This document shows, piece after piece, positions 36,342 to 46,858 of a stretch of 64,000 nucleotides of DNA. The stretch is taken from positions 186,001 through 250,000 of the forward strand of contig JADKFY010000002.1 of the NCBI GenBank assembly GCA_016717305.1. Direction: 5' to 3'. A program made the translations under genes and the position numbers. The notes under the pieces are model-generated. The model did not search any database, had not been told where the DNA came from, and saw nothing but the letters and a program-made list of their open reading frames with translations. The stretch comes from Flavobacteriales bacterium. GTDB taxonomy: Bacteria > Bacteroidota > Bacteroidia > Flavobacteriales_F > PHOS-HE28. Position 1 is the first letter of the stretch, and each line of letters opens with the position of its first letter.

Positions 36342-38327
36342 CTACTTGCTCTTCCGTTCCTTTTTCGGGAACTTCGGTTTAGGCTCGTAAAAGCCTTCCT
36401 TCTTTTGGAATCCGCCGCGATCGTTGCCCTTGTATCCACCACGATCGGCAACACCTTCGGACTTGCCTTTGTATCCACCGCGATCTGGCGCTCCTTCGGA
36501 CTTGCCTTTGTAGCCGCCACGATCAGCACCACCTTCGGAGTTACCCTTGTAGCCACCGCCGCCACTGCCCTTATAGCCACCGCGATCGCCGCCACCTTTG
36601 TAGCCACCACCGCCGGCATTGCCTTTGTAACCACCACCGCCTCGGTGTCCTTCACCACCACTACTGCGGGGTTTATCCGAGCGTGGACCACTGCCTCCAC
36701 CTGCACCTCCGGCGGATTCGTCCACACGAACGCTGCGCCCTTTGTAGTTGGCGTTGTTGAAGGAATTCTTCACTTGCTCAAAATGGTCCGGCTCAATATC
36801 GACGAAGGAATACACGTCCTTGATCAACATGCGTCCGATCAGTTCTCCGCTCAAACCGCTCATGCCACAGATGTAACCGAGCATCTTGCCCTTGTCGAAA
36901 CCGTCCGCGGTGCCCAAGTTGATGAACATCTGCCGACCCGTACTGAACCGTTCTGCTGAGGATGGACGCTCTGCACGGGCACTGTGGTCCTTGCGGCTCA
37001 TGTCCACGTTCAGGTCGTAGGACGTACGATGCTGTTCAATGATCCGGTTGAAGGCCATGCTCATGAAGCGATCGATCAACTCTTCCTTGCTGAAGGCATC
37101 CAGCTCGGCCCGCGCTTCGGAAAGCAATTCGGAAAGGCCCTCTTCGTCCACCTCCACGCTCTTCAACTTCTTCATGTAGGCAACCACCTGTTGCTTCCCG
37201 ATCTCAGCACCACCTGGCACTCGTACGAAGGTGAAGTGGGTCTTCAGTACCCGTTCCAATTGGCGCACCTTGTTCACATCGCGCACACCAATAATGCTCA
37301 GCGATATACCGCTGCTCCCCGCCCGTCCGGTGCGGCCACTTCGGTGGGTGTAGTTCTCTGCCTCACCGGGTAGGTCGAAATGGATCACGTGGGTCACATC
37401 GCGCACATCGATCCCGCGCGCCGCCACGTCCGTAGCGATCAACAGGCGAATGGTATGAGCGCGGTAACGGCCCATCACATGGTCGCGTTGGGCTTGGCTC
37501 AGGTCCCCGTGGATCGCATCGGCGTTGTAGCCATCGCGCACCAAGGCGGCGGCAAGGTCCTGTGTTTCATGCTTGGTACGGCAGAACACGATCCCGAAAA
37601 GATCAGGATCCGCATCGATAAAACGCTTCAATGCGGAAAAGCGGTCCTTTGAATGCACAACAGCATATTGGTGCTGGATGGCCTCAGCGGTAACGGTCGA
37701 ACGGTCGATGCTGACCTCTTCGAATTCTCGCATGTAACGCTTCGCGATGCGGCGCACTTCGCTGCTCATCGTAGCGCTGAAGAGCCATGTACGCTTGTCG
37801 GGAGGTGTGGTCTGAAGGATCTCGGTCAAGTCCTCCTGAAAGCCCATGTTCAGCATTTCGTCGGCCTCGTCCAATACCACCACATCAACGGTTGAAAGAT
37901 CCACTGCCTTCCGTCCCAGAAGGTCCAAAAGACGTCCTGGGGTTGCCACGATGATCTGGGCACCGCGTTGGATATCGCGCATTTGGTCACGAATGCTGGC
38001 TCCGCCGTACACCGCAACAATGCGGGTTCCTTTCAAATTGGTCGCGAATTTTTCGACGTCCTTACTGATCTGGACGCACAGTTCACGGGTAGGTGCCAGG
38101 ATCAGACCTTGGATGCTACGGTCTTGTGGGTCAAGGAACTCCAGCATGGGAAGACCGAAAGCGGCGGTTTTGCCGGTTCCGGTCTGGGCGAGGGCCACCA
38201 CGTCCTTTTCCGACTTCAGCATCAGGGGGATCGCCTTTTCCTGAACGGGGGTAGGGGTGGTAAAGCCGATTTCGGCGAGTGACTTGAGCAGTTCAGGTCG
38301 GAGACCGAGGTCTTCAAAAGAGGACAT
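36342..38327 (-). CDS. DEAD-box RNA helicase (DeaD/CsdA-type) with Gly-rich tail
   Basis: The 661-aa protein has the helicase core with Q motif region TTPTPVQEKAIPLML, motif I AQTGTGKTAAF, Ia PTRELCVQI, II VLDEADEML, III SAT, V ATDVAARGIDV and VI HRSGRTGRAG. A DbpA-like RNA-binding domain follows (NLGTADGFDKGKMLGYICGM to KGRSVRVDES). The tail is about 100 residues of Gly-rich repeats (GGYKGKSEG-, DRGGYKG-type) ending in a basic EPKPKFPKKERKSK. It remodels structured RNA, probably in ribosome assembly or cold adaptation. The upstream non-coding gap to the divergent DUF4834 gene is 135 bases. Confidence 0.95.
   Translation of the reverse strand: MSSFEDLGLRPELLKSLAEIGFTTPTPVQEKAIPLMLKSEKDVVALAQTGTGKTAAFGLPMLEFLDPQDRSIQGLILAPTRELCVQISKDVEKFATNLKGTRIVAVYGGASIRDQMRDIQRGAQIIVATPGRLLDLLGRKAVDLSTVDVVVLDEADEMLNMGFQEDLTEILQTTPPDKRTWLFSATMSSEVRRIAKRYMREFEEVSIDRSTVTAEAIQHQYAVVHSKDRFSALKRFIDADPDLFGIVFCRTKHETQDLAAALVRDGYNADAIHGDLSQAQRDHVMGRYRAHTIRLLIATDVAARGIDVRDVTHVIHFDLPGEAENYTHRSGRTGRAGSSGISLSIIGVRDVNKVRQLERVLKTHFTFVRVPGGAEIGKQQVVAYMKKLKSVEVDEEGLSELLSEARAELDAFSKEELIDRFMSMAFNRIIEQHRTSYDLNVDMSRKDHSARAERPSSAERFSTGRQMFINLGTADGFDKGKMLGYICGMSGLSGELIGRMLIKDVYSFVDIEPDHFEQVKNSFNNANYKGRSVRVDESAGGAGGGSGPRSDKPRSSGGEGHRGGGGYKGNAGGGGYKGGGDRGGYKGSGGGGYKGNSEGGADRGGYKGKSEGAPDRGGYKGKSEGVADRGGYKGNDRGGFQKKEGFYEPKPKFPKKERKSK
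36425..36640 (-). repeat. Gly-rich coding repeats in the helicase tail
   Basis: Imperfect direct repeats of about 50-60 bases encode units of the form GGYKGKSEG-x-DRGGYKG. At least five units are visible. They make the length of this disordered tail prone to change. Confidence 0.7.
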
Positions 38328-38462
38328 ATGCGAAGGGGGACTTGGAAGGAAAATGCCCGCAGTTTGGCGGGCGGAATGGCGCTACCATGGTGGGCAGGCG
38401 GGCGCGAAGGTACGGCGATCCAGTGGGGGGCGTGTGGTGGAACTATCTTTGGCCGCTTCTGA

Positions 38463-38711
38463 ATGACCATATTGGAAGCGAGTGTTCCCGGTACGTTACG
38501 TACGATCCTGTGGCTTATGGCCGCCTGGTGGGTCATTCGCATGATCATGCGCTATTCCTCGCGGAATAGAACGGCCAATGCGGCACAACGAACAAATGAG
38601 GTCCCACGACCCAAAGGCGAGGTCCGCATAGAGAACGTTCCACCGCCCGAGAAGAACAGCACCACAACGAACGGCACCATCTCCGATGCCGATTTCGAAG
38701 AGATCAAGTAG
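38463..38711 (+). CDS. DUF4834 family small membrane protein
   Basis: The 82-aa protein has one transmembrane helix (TLRTILWLMAAWWVIRMIM) followed by a charged, Pro-rich tail with KGEVRIENVPPPEKNS and a final ISDADFEEIK. This is the layout of DUF4834, a short Bacteroidota family of unknown role found upstream of YfhO-like genes. It ends 12 bases before the YfhO gene and is probably cotranscribed with it. Confidence 0.85.
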   Translation: MTILEASVPGTLRTILWLMAAWWVIRMIMRYSSRNRTANAAQRTNEVPRPKGEVRIENVPPPEKNSTTTNGTISDADFEEIK

Positions 38712-38723
38712 ACCACCTCGCCC

Positions 38724-41527
38724 ATGAACACCTTCAACTGGAAACGTCTATTGCCCGTATTTGCGGCCATCGCCTTGTTCTACACGTTGAGCTTGGTTTA
38801 CTTCAGTCCGGTGCTGGAGGGCAAGAAATTGGTCCAAAGCGATATCAAGAACTGGCAGGGTATGGCCCAGGAAGTAGCCGAGCACCGCGCCGAGTTCGAT
38901 GAGGAACCCTTGTGGACCGGTAGCATGTTCAGCGGCATGCCCGCCTACCAGATCTTCGTGCAATGGCCGAGCAACCTGCTGCTCAAGGTGGATAAGGTCT
39001 TCCGTGGGTTCCTGCCGCGCCCCGCTGATTTCCTCTTTCTGTACTTGATGGGCATGTTCATTTTGCTCCTCTGCTTGCGGGTGGACCCTTGGCTCGCCAT
39101 TGTGGGTGCCGTGGCCTTTGGCTTTTCATCGTACTTCTTCGTGATCCTGGAAGCGGGCCACACCAGCAAGGCGAACGCGATCGGGTATATGCCTATGGTC
39201 TTGGGCGCCATGCACATGCTGTACAGAAGGCGGCTCTTGTTGGGCGGTGCACTGTTGGCCCTGTTCATGGGCTTGGAAATATCCACGAACCACGTGCAGG
39301 TCACTTATTATTTGGGGATCCTCTTGTTGCTGTTCGCGCTGGCTGAAGGGGTTCGCGCTATTCGGGAGAAGCAGTTGCCCGATTTCCTGAAGCGTTCCGG
39401 CGTTGGGCTTGTCGCAGTGATCTTGGGCTTGGCATGCAATGTCGGCATGCTATGGACCACCTACGAATATGGAAAGCTGACCACCCGCGGCCAGAGCGAG
39501 CTCACAATTCGCAGTGATGGTTCTTCTGCGGAAGACATCCGTACCGAAGGGTTGGACCGCGATTATGTGACCGATTGGAGCTACGGCAAGTCGGAATCAT
39601 TGACCTTGTTGGTCCCCGATGCAAAGGGTGGGGCCACAAGTGCTTTGGCCAACCACCCGGAGGCCCTGTCCGGATTGGATCAACGCTACCGGCAGAACAT
39701 CGGCCAAATGAACGCCTATTGGGGCGATCAACGGTTCACCAGTGGTCCCGTGTACTTGGGCGCGATCGTGGTCCTGCTCATGTTGTTGATGCTTGTGCGC
39801 ACCGAAGCCCATGGTCGTTGGTGGCTCTTGGCATCGGTTCCAGTTGTAGCCGCATTGATCGGGATCAACGACCCCATGCTTTCCGGGGCCTTGGTCATCG
39901 TGTACCTGCTCGCTGGCCTTTGGTTGATGAGGGATACGCTCACCTATGCCTTGTTCGGTGCACTTTTTCTGACCCTCTTACTTTCTTGGGGAAGGAATTT
40001 GATGCCTTTGACGGATTTCTTCCTGACCACATTCCGGGTTATGATAAATTCCGAGCGGTCACTATCATCCTCGTTATTGTAGAGTTGGCAGCGCCCGTAT
40101 TGGCGGTGCTCTACTTGGACCGTTTCATCCGAGATGGAGGGTGGGACAAGATCATCGAGCGCAAGTCGCTGATCACCATGGGTGTGGTTTTGGTATTGCT
40201 CCTGGCCATGGCGGTCACTCCGAATTTGTTCAGCGATTTCATAAGCACTCAAGAGCGCGAAGCATTCAACGAGCAGATCGATTCACAACCTCAAGCGGAA
40301 GCCCAGATAATCGCAGGTGTGGAGCAACTCAAGCTTGCTCGTCAACACATCTTCACGTCCGATGCATGGCGCAGTTTTGCTTTCGTCCTTGCAGGTTCGG
40401 TGCTGTTGTTCCTGTTCGGAAGAAGGAAGATCGGTAAACCGGTCCTGTTGGGTGTTTTGGGTGTTTTGGTGCTGCTTGACCTATGGACAGTGGATAAGCG
40501 TTACGTGAACAACGAGAAGGACAGAGGGCGCTACATGGCTTGGGAAGAAGTGAACGCGAACAAGTTCCCGTTCCAAGCCAACGCCGCGGACAAAGCGATC
40601 ATGGAAGCGGAATGGACCCCTGCCGCCGAAGCTGACCTGAAGACTACTATGGACCGGTTGAAAGCTGAACGTGCCCATGAAAGTGGACGGGACAAAATGG
40701 TGCTTCCCGAAGAAGAGATGTTGGCGCGCTACGGAAGCCTTCGTCGGAATTCGGACTACCGCGTGCTCAATCTGAACAATCCGTTCCAAGATGCGCGTGT
40801 GAGCTACTTCCACAAGAGCTTGGGTGGTTACCACGGCGCCAAGCTGAAGAAGTACCAAGACCTGATCGAATTCCATTTGGGACCGGCTATTCAGCGCATC
40901 GGCACGGCGTTGCAAAGTGGTTCCATCGCTACGGTGGACAGCGCCTTGGCACAGGAAGGCGTATTGAACATGTTGAATACGCGCTACATGATCTACAACC
41001 CGGAGCGCCCGCCGATCCGCAATGTGAACGCGCTCGGTAGTGCATGGTTCGTGGAAGAAGTGAAATGGGCGAAGAATGCGGATGAGGAGATCGTGCAACT
41101 CGGGACGATCGACCCCGCCACTACAGCATTGATCGATGAGCGTTACCGCGAGGCACTTGGGACCACCAAGGCGTCTGCGGATCCTTCAGCCAACGTAAGC
41201 TTGGACGAGTACCGCACCAACAAGCTCACCTACACGGTCAACTCGAGCAATGGGGGCGTAGTGGTCTTCAGCGAGATCTGGTACGGACCTGATTGGCAAG
41301 CTACTTTGGACGGCAAACCAGTGGACTACGCGCGTGCCGATTACGTGCTGCGCGCCATGGCCGTACCTCCCGGAGATCACACGGTCGTTTTCTCAGTGGT
41401 GGGTAAGGCCTACAACGCCTCACAAGGGATCGCCTTGGCGAGCAGTGCTTTGTTGATCCTGCTCGTTTTGGGTGCGCTGTTCATGGAAGTGAAGCGCACA
41501 ATGCGGGATCCCGAGGCCGAGGCCTGA
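38724..41527 (+). CDS. YfhO-family polytopic membrane protein, one frame break
   Basis: The corrected protein is about 934 aa with 12 or more transmembrane helices, a large extracytoplasmic loop and a C-terminal beta domain. Landmarks are FSPVLEGKKLVQSDIKNWQG, SGMPAYQIFVQWP, EAGHTSKANAIGYMPMVLGA, EISTNHVQVTYYLGI, YVTDWSYGKSESLTLLVPDA, FHKSLGGYHGAKLKKYQDLI and the end FSEIWYGPDWQATLDGKPVD. YfhO proteins are membrane glycosyltransferase-like proteins in surface polymer or lipoteichoic-acid-type modification. The frame breaks near 40025, where TGAC should read TGGAC (LTDFFLDHIPGYDKFR). The stop overlaps the next gene start by one base (TGATG). Confidence 0.9.
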
Positions 41528-42817
41528 TGAAGCGCGTCCTCATCATCACCTACTACTGGCCGCCAAACGGCGGCGCGGGTGTGTACAGGTGGTTGAAGAT
41601 GAGCAAATACCTGCCGGAATATGGCTGGCAGCCCGTGATCTACACGCCGCTGGATCCGGAACTAACGGCGGTGGACCATGGCTTGGCCAAGGACATTTCT
41701 CCGGATCTGGAGGTGATCAGACACCCCATCACGGAACCATTCTCGCTGTATAAACGCTTCACCGGACGAAAGCAGGAAGAGCGCGTGCAAACCGCATTCT
41801 TGAACGAAGGTGGAAAGCGGGGTTGGAAGGAGGATGTCGCCCTTTGGATCCGTAGCAATTTCTTCGTGCCGGATGCCAGAGTATGGTGGGTTAAGCCTTC
41901 TATCAAGTTCTTGAAGGAATACGTGGTAAAACATCCCGTCGATGCGATCATCACCACCGGTCCGCCGCACAGCATGCACCTGATCGGCTTGGGGTTGAAA
42001 CAAGCGAAAGGCATCAAGTGGATCGCTGACTTCCGTGACCCTTGGACGGATATCGACTACTACGGGCAGCTCACATTGACCGACTGGGCAGATCGCAAGC
42101 ACCATCGTCTGGAGCGCCAAGTATTGCAGGCTGCGGATCGTGTGGTCACGGTGAGTTGGACCTGGGCAACGGACCTTTCTGCCATTAGTGGTCGTCCAGT
42201 GGAAGTGATCACCAACGGCTTCGATCCGGAAGATGTGCCCACCACCGGAGCTGGTGGATGATGCTTGGAGCTTGGTCCATGTAGGATCCATGAGTGCCAC
42301 CCGCGACTGTCCTGAATTGTGGGCTGCATTAGCTGGGATCTGCACGACCGATCCGGGATTCTCCCAACGACTGAAGATCCGATTCGTGGGCCCGGTGGAC
42401 AAAAGCATCATTGACAACTTGGCCGCAGCAGGGCTTGCCACGAATGTGGAGCAACTAGGCCGTGTTGACCATGGCACGGCAATGCGCGAAATGCAGCGCG
42501 CACGCGTGTTGTTGCTACCGATCAACGACACTCCGAACAGTGCCGGGATCCTGCCGGGAAAGGTTTTCGAATACCTCAGTGTTGGTCGGCCGATCTTGGC
42601 GGTGGGACCAAAGAATGGTGACATTGCCAAGGTGCTCGGCAAGGATCAGTTGCTGGTGGAACGTGGTGATCTGGGAAAGGAACAAGGTCGCATCCGATCC
42701 TTGTTTGCGGATGCAGAAAGCACAATCATAACGGATCACCAGAAGTACAGCCGCCGATCCCTGGCTGGCGCCGTAGCCGACCTTCTGAAAAGCACTGTAC
42801 AGGACCCGAAAGGATGA
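41527..42817 (+). CDS. Glycosyltransferase family 4-like protein, one frame break
   Basis: The protein begins MKRVLIITYYWPPNGGAGVY, the classic GT4 N-terminal strand and Gly-rich loop. It continues with AIITTGPPHSMHLIGLGLK, KWIADFRDPWTDIDYYGQL and VITNGFDPEDVP, and after a frame break at 42238-42240 (CCC for CC) goes on with DDAWSLVHVGSMSA, FVGPVDKSIIDNL, RARVLLLPINDTPNSAGILP and GKVFEYLSVGRPILAVGPKN (donor-binding region). Corrected length is about 429 aa. It transfers a sugar from a nucleotide-sugar in surface glycan synthesis. Translation is coupled to YfhO. Confidence 0.9.
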
Positions 42818-42877
42818 GTGGTACGACCTTGGAGATCGGGTATCAAACGCCAAATGTAAGGCGTGTTCGCATTTATC

Positions 42878-42927
42878 TGCGTTCTCCCGCACTGCTGCGG
42901 GATGCGTTCTCCTGCGCTGCTGCGGGA
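42878..42927. repeat. Two tandem 25-bp hairpin units
   Basis: TGCGTTCTCCCGCACTGCTG (42878) and TGCGTTCTCCTGCGCTGCTG (42903) each continue CGGGA and form small hairpins (TCCCGCA...TGCGGGA in the first). The units are in perfect tandem with two mismatches, in the 196-base gap between the glycosyltransferase and flippase genes. A further hairpin, GGTGCC-AAA-GGCACC, lies at 42952-42966. They may attenuate or terminate transcription. Confidence 0.55.
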
Positions 42928-43013
42928 TGCGGTTCTTTTCAGTCTTTGGTAGGTGCCAAAGGCACCCTCATGAACCGCATGCAGTGCTCCGATAAACCCA
43001 TCTCAAATTCGAA

Positions 43014-44501
43014 ATGGGCATCGTAGCACGTCAGGCCACGCTCAATACCCTGCTCGCTTATATCGGGATCGGGCTGGGCTTCGTCAATGTGGTACTGCTC
43101 TATCCGAAAGTGCTGGATGCGGACCAGTTCGGCCTTACCCGGTTGCTGGTATCCATTACGACCATCGCCGCTCAAGTGGCACAGCTTGGGATGGAGAATA
43201 CAGTGATCCGATACTTCCCGTATTTCCGGGATCCCAACAAGGACCATCGCGGCATCCTAGGCATGTTGCTGGTCTTCGGTACGGCGATCGGTCTCTTGGC
43301 CATGCTCGTGCTGGGCCTCATGCAGGGTACGTTCAACGACATTTTCTCGGATGAGAATTCGCTCTTTGGTGCACATGGCCTATTGTTGTTGCCCTTGGTC
43401 TTCGCGGAGATCCATTTCATCTTGCTGCGGAGCTACAGTCGCTCTCTTCGGCGCACCGTTCAACCGAGCTTCATTCGTGAATTCGTGCTACGGTTATTGC
43501 AGACCGCATTGATCCTGTTCCAAGCATGGAAGCCGATGCCCTTCGGTCAATTCATGATGCTCTACACAGCGATCTTCTTGGTGTGTACGTTGTTATTGGC
43601 GGGGGATCTTTATCGTGCTGGCCATTTCAAATTGGGTTGGGCGAACAGGTGGTTGCCGCGAAGGCTACGGAACAGCATGATCACGTATAGTGGCTTCACG
43701 TTTTCGGCAAGTCTGGCCGGGATCATCTTGGGTAACATGGACCAATTGATGATCGGTGCGCTTATCGGTGATGGCTTGAAGTATGTGGCGATCTATGCCG
43801 TAGCCTTCTATTTCGGATCGGTGATCGCCGCGCCCGCCCGCGCTTTGCAACAAGCCGCAGTACCCCTATTGGCCGATGCCTGGAAACGCAATGATACCGT
43901 GATGATCCAGTCCCTCTATCAGCGTTCGTCCTTGGTGCAATTGCTGATCAGTGGCTTCCTCTTCCTCTTGATGTGGAATGGCCTTGATGGTCTTTTCGCA
44001 TTGCTCCCAGCTGAATATGCAGGTGGTGCCGAAGTGGCATTGATCATCGGACTTTCATACATGTTCACCAGCGCGGTGCAATTGGGTGTCGGCATCATCA
44101 GCATGTCGCGGTCCTATCGGCTGGATGCGTGGACCAGCATGAGCATGTTGCTCGTGAACCTGATCGCCAATTTCTTCCTGATCCGATCCATGGGCATCGT
44201 GGGCGCGGCATGGGCCACTTTCATATCACTGGCCTTGGTCAATGTGTTCCGCACGTGGTTCCTGTGGAAGCGTTATCGGCTTTGGCCCTTTGAACGGCGC
44301 ACCATCGCTGTGCTATTGATCGTTGCGGTCATCGCACTTATGGTATCGCAAGTCCCCACCATGGGCAGCCCGATCGTTGACCTGATCGTCCGTTCGGGCA
44401 TCGCCACTTTGATCTTCTGGCCGGCGGCCTATTTCTTGGGACTGATGAAGGAGTTGATCGCTTTCGCGCAGCAGTTAAGGGGGCGAGCTTCCTTGTCGTA
44501 G
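43014..44501 (+). CDS. Oligosaccharide flippase (Wzx/MATE-like polysaccharide biosynthesis protein)
   Basis: The 495-aa protein has about 14 transmembrane helices spread over its length with the MVF/Wzx-type pattern: GIVARQATLNTLLAYIGIGL at the N-terminus, LTRLLVSITTIAAQVAQLGM, ENTVIRYFPYFRD, YSGFTFSASLAGIILGNMDQ and LMIGALIGDGLKYVAIYAVA. Wzx proteins move lipid-linked oligosaccharide units across the inner membrane. It is embedded among glycosyltransferase genes, which supports a role in O-antigen or capsule export. Confidence 0.9.
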   Translation: MGIVARQATLNTLLAYIGIGLGFVNVVLLYPKVLDADQFGLTRLLVSITTIAAQVAQLGMENTVIRYFPYFRDPNKDHRGILGMLLVFGTAIGLLAMLVLGLMQGTFNDIFSDENSLFGAHGLLLLPLVFAEIHFILLRSYSRSLRRTVQPSFIREFVLRLLQTALILFQAWKPMPFGQFMMLYTAIFLVCTLLLAGDLYRAGHFKLGWANRWLPRRLRNSMITYSGFTFSASLAGIILGNMDQLMIGALIGDGLKYVAIYAVAFYFGSVIAAPARALQQAAVPLLADAWKRNDTVMIQSLYQRSSLVQLLISGFLFLLMWNGLDGLFALLPAEYAGGAEVALIIGLSYMFTSAVQLGVGIISMSRSYRLDAWTSMSMLLVNLIANFFLIRSMGIVGAAWATFISLALVNVFRTWFLWKRYRLWPFERRTIAVLLIVAVIALMVSQVPTMGSPIVDLIVRSGIATLIFWPAAYFLGLMKELIAFAQQLRGRASLS

Positions 44502-44616
44502 TGGATCAGGAACTTAAATATGCATGGGCTCGTGCTCATGCGAATTGGCTAGGGTATTTCGAGTGCTATCACTCGCATTTCACTTCGCAACTCTCTTCTT
44601 CCCGTATTTTGGCGGC

Positions 44617-45336
44617 ATGGCAGAACATACCACGACTACCGCGCAGATAAAGGAGTTCTATGATGGACATGCCAAGGAGATACAACAACATGTCGGTGTG
44701 AACATCCGGCATCGCAGCATCATGCAGCGACTTCGTCGAGCGGGCCTGCACAAGGATCACCGTGTCTTGGAGATCGGCTGTGGCATAGGAACACTCACAT
44801 CGTTGTTGGCCAAGTACGTATCCGTTGGAACAATACATGCCGTGGATATCAGTGAGGGCGCCGTACAGATCGCTCAGGAGCGTTTCAAGGACAATGGAAG
44901 AGTGACGTTACAAGTTTCGGATATGTCCGATTTCATCTCTGAGAAGCCATTCGACAGGATCGTGCTTCCAGATGTATTGGAGCATATTCCGGAAGAGCAG
45001 CATGCAAACCTCTTCGGGATTCTGGCGAAGTACCTCGCCCCGGACGGTACCATTTGCATCCACATTCCCGATCCCGTGTTCCTTGACCAAGTGCGCCGGG
45101 AGCGTCCGGAGATCCTACAGATCATTGACCAATCACTTTCCATTCAATCCATGGTGGAACGCTTCGCCGTCCATAACATGGTCCTTAATCGTTACGAGCG
45201 CTACGGGCTTTGGATCAAGGAACCCGAGTATGATTGGGTGGAGTTCAGGCATGCTGCGATGTCGACAACACGATCACCTTGGTCCAAGTTGCAGACCAAG
45301 GTGATCGAATGGCGTTACAGAATTGGAACGTTTTGA
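44617..45336 (+). CDS. Class I SAM-dependent methyltransferase
   Basis: Start is placed at ATG 44617 (MAEHTTTTAQIKEFYDGHAK), which removes a hydrophobic but unlikely N-terminal extension. The 239-aa protein has the methyltransferase fold: motif I VLEIGCGIGTLTSLLA, acidic strand-2 residue in IHAVDISEGAVQIAQ, motif IV DRIVLPDVLEHIPEEQ and PDGTICIHIPDPVF. The substrate is unknown; two more methyltransferases lie in the glycan cluster (52926-53636 and 54897-55649), so modification of a glycan or a lipid carrier is plausible. Confidence 0.88.
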   Translation: MAEHTTTTAQIKEFYDGHAKEIQQHVGVNIRHRSIMQRLRRAGLHKDHRVLEIGCGIGTLTSLLAKYVSVGTIHAVDISEGAVQIAQERFKDNGRVTLQVSDMSDFISEKPFDRIVLPDVLEHIPEEQHANLFGILAKYLAPDGTICIHIPDPVFLDQVRRERPEILQIIDQSLSIQSMVERFAVHNMVLNRYERYGLWIKEPEYDWVEFRHAAMSTTRSPWSKLQTKVIEWRYRIGTF

Positions 45337-45362
45337 AGGCATTCCCCTTGACCTAAAGATGT

Positions 45363-46445
45363 TCAGGTTTCGTCCATTGCGCGCATCAGCCGATCGGTGC
45401 GACGCTCCATTGTGAAAGGCACTATCCGTTCGCGCGCTGCCCTGCGAAGGGCGCTTCGTTTCTCCGGTGACAAGTTCTCGATAGAGGTTATCGCATCTAC
45501 CAAGACAGCAACGTCCCTTTCTTTGATCACAATTCCAATTTCCTCGACAATGTTGGGCATTGAGGTGATATTTGAAACAACGGGTATGCACCCACAGAGC
45601 ATGGCTTCGCAAAGTGCGTTCGGAAAGCCTTCCATAACGGAGGGTTGAAGCACTATGCTATTAGCTCCAAAAAGCTTGTTCAATTCTCTCGGTTCAACAC
45701 GTCCGAGCAGTCGTAAATTTGAGGGGAGGCCAGTGAAGGCCTCCACATTCACCAAGCCTATCAAGGTGAATTGGTAGGTGGGTAACTGCTGGGCTGCAGC
45801 GATGATCAGATCGATACCTTTTCGGAAGTAGACCGGATCTTCGTAAGCTGCTCCGAAGGCTACACAAATGCAAGAACGTTGGGTGCGTTCACTTTCAGGG
45901 GTCGTCCATTGGCCATGATCGAATCCATAAGGAACGGCCGTGGATCTGGTTTTCAAGTCCTGTACGAAATGAGCATAGCCTTGTTGTTTTGGACCAAAGT
46001 CACTGAACGTGTTCTCGAAACACTCCAGCGATGGATCAACCGGAAGTATACAGGCTGCACGCCGGAACGAAAAGGCCATGGCCCATCGCATCCATGGCTT
46101 GCGGAAACTGCCATAGTTTATCTTCGGGAAGGAGCAGGCATCACTTCCTGCTACGATTATGTAAGTCCTGAATCCCAGTAGTGTCGGAAGTACTGTATGA
46201 TAGCCTGCGAAGTGCGTTACAACATGCTGCACTCCTTGGTTGCGAGCCTTGAGAAGGAACATTAGTTGGCGTAACAGGTCACCTGGAAGGAGCCATGCTG
46301 AACCAGAATTGAAGCGGTGTTCAATAACTCTTCCACGAACAGAAAGGGCATCGATATCCTTGACGACAAAGTATAATCGATTGGGGTAGATGTAGGCTAA
46401 TTTTTGGACGGTCCATGACCTGGTCAGCTCAGAATGATCTCTCAT
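45363..46445 (-). CDS. Glycosyltransferase family 4
   Basis: From the ATG at 46445, six bases after the DUF2147 stop, this 360-aa protein has a GT-B fold: KLAYIYPNRLYFVVKDIDAL at the N-terminus, HVVTHFAGYHTVLPTLLGF, TYIIVAGSDACSFPKI, a C-terminal donor domain with RKGIDLIIAAAQQLPTYQFT, LLGRVEPRELNKLFGANSIV and LQPSVMEGFPNALCEAMLCG (the E-x7-E-like GT4 signature). It is the last gene of the minus-strand operon that starts at 52340 and is convergent with the methyltransferase gene. Confidence 0.88.
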   Translation of the reverse strand: MRDHSELTRSWTVQKLAYIYPNRLYFVVKDIDALSVRGRVIEHRFNSGSAWLLPGDLLRQLMFLLKARNQGVQHVVTHFAGYHTVLPTLLGFRTYIIVAGSDACSFPKINYGSFRKPWMRWAMAFSFRRAACILPVDPSLECFENTFSDFGPKQQGYAHFVQDLKTRSTAVPYGFDHGQWTTPESERTQRSCICVAFGAAYEDPVYFRKGIDLIIAAAQQLPTYQFTLIGLVNVEAFTGLPSNLRLLGRVEPRELNKLFGANSIVLQPSVMEGFPNALCEAMLCGCIPVVSNITSMPNIVEEIGIVIKERDVAVLVDAITSIENLSPEKRSALRRAARERIVPFTMERRTDRLMRAMDET

Positions 46446-46450
46446 CCCCC

Positions 46451-46857
46451 TCACCTTACCCACACCTGCGTCCTATAAAAGAACGCCACATAGCCGCGCA
46501 CTTTCAATTTGCCGTCCTCCACCCAAAGCTTGCAATCGTAAACATCGCCGGTTGCGGGATCCATGATCGTTCCTCCGCTCCATTCATTGCCTTTTTGCGC
46601 ATGTTGCGGATGATCTCCATGCCCATGATCGGTTGGTCTTTCCGGTCATCGGTGCATTTGTTACAGCGGTTCTTCTGCTTGGCCTTGTCCATGATCTCCA
46701 GTACGTGGCCTGTTGCAATGCCGTTGATCACCTTGATCTCCATCAACGAGGTCTTGATGCCGGTATGATCGTTTATTGTGGTCCATCGACCCGCAATATC
46801 CTGAGCGAACGCTGAGGAGGAATAGCAAACAAGAAGAAGGAGGAAAAGCCTTTCCAT
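46451..46857 (-). CDS. DUF2147 family secreted protein, one frame break
   Basis: The protein starts with a signal peptide (LFLLLLVCYSSSAFAQ), then the DUF2147 pattern: IAGRWTTINDHTGIKTSLME, DQPIMGMEIIRNMRKK. The frame breaks at 46592-46596 (five A on the coding strand where six are needed). In the next frame the family's C-terminus follows: GNEWSGGTIMDPATGDVYDC, KLWVEDGKLKVRGYVAFFYR and TQVWVR. Corrected length is about 135 aa. It is a periplasmic or secreted beta-rich family of unknown function. The ATG is one base after the stop of the M1 peptidase gene. Confidence 0.88.
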
Positions 46858-46858
46858 G

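Noticed and set aside
36405..37895. Series of plus-strand ORFs opposite the DEAD-box helicase
   Set aside because: They are shadows; the Ala/Thr-rich one is only the complement of the Gly-rich repeat tail.
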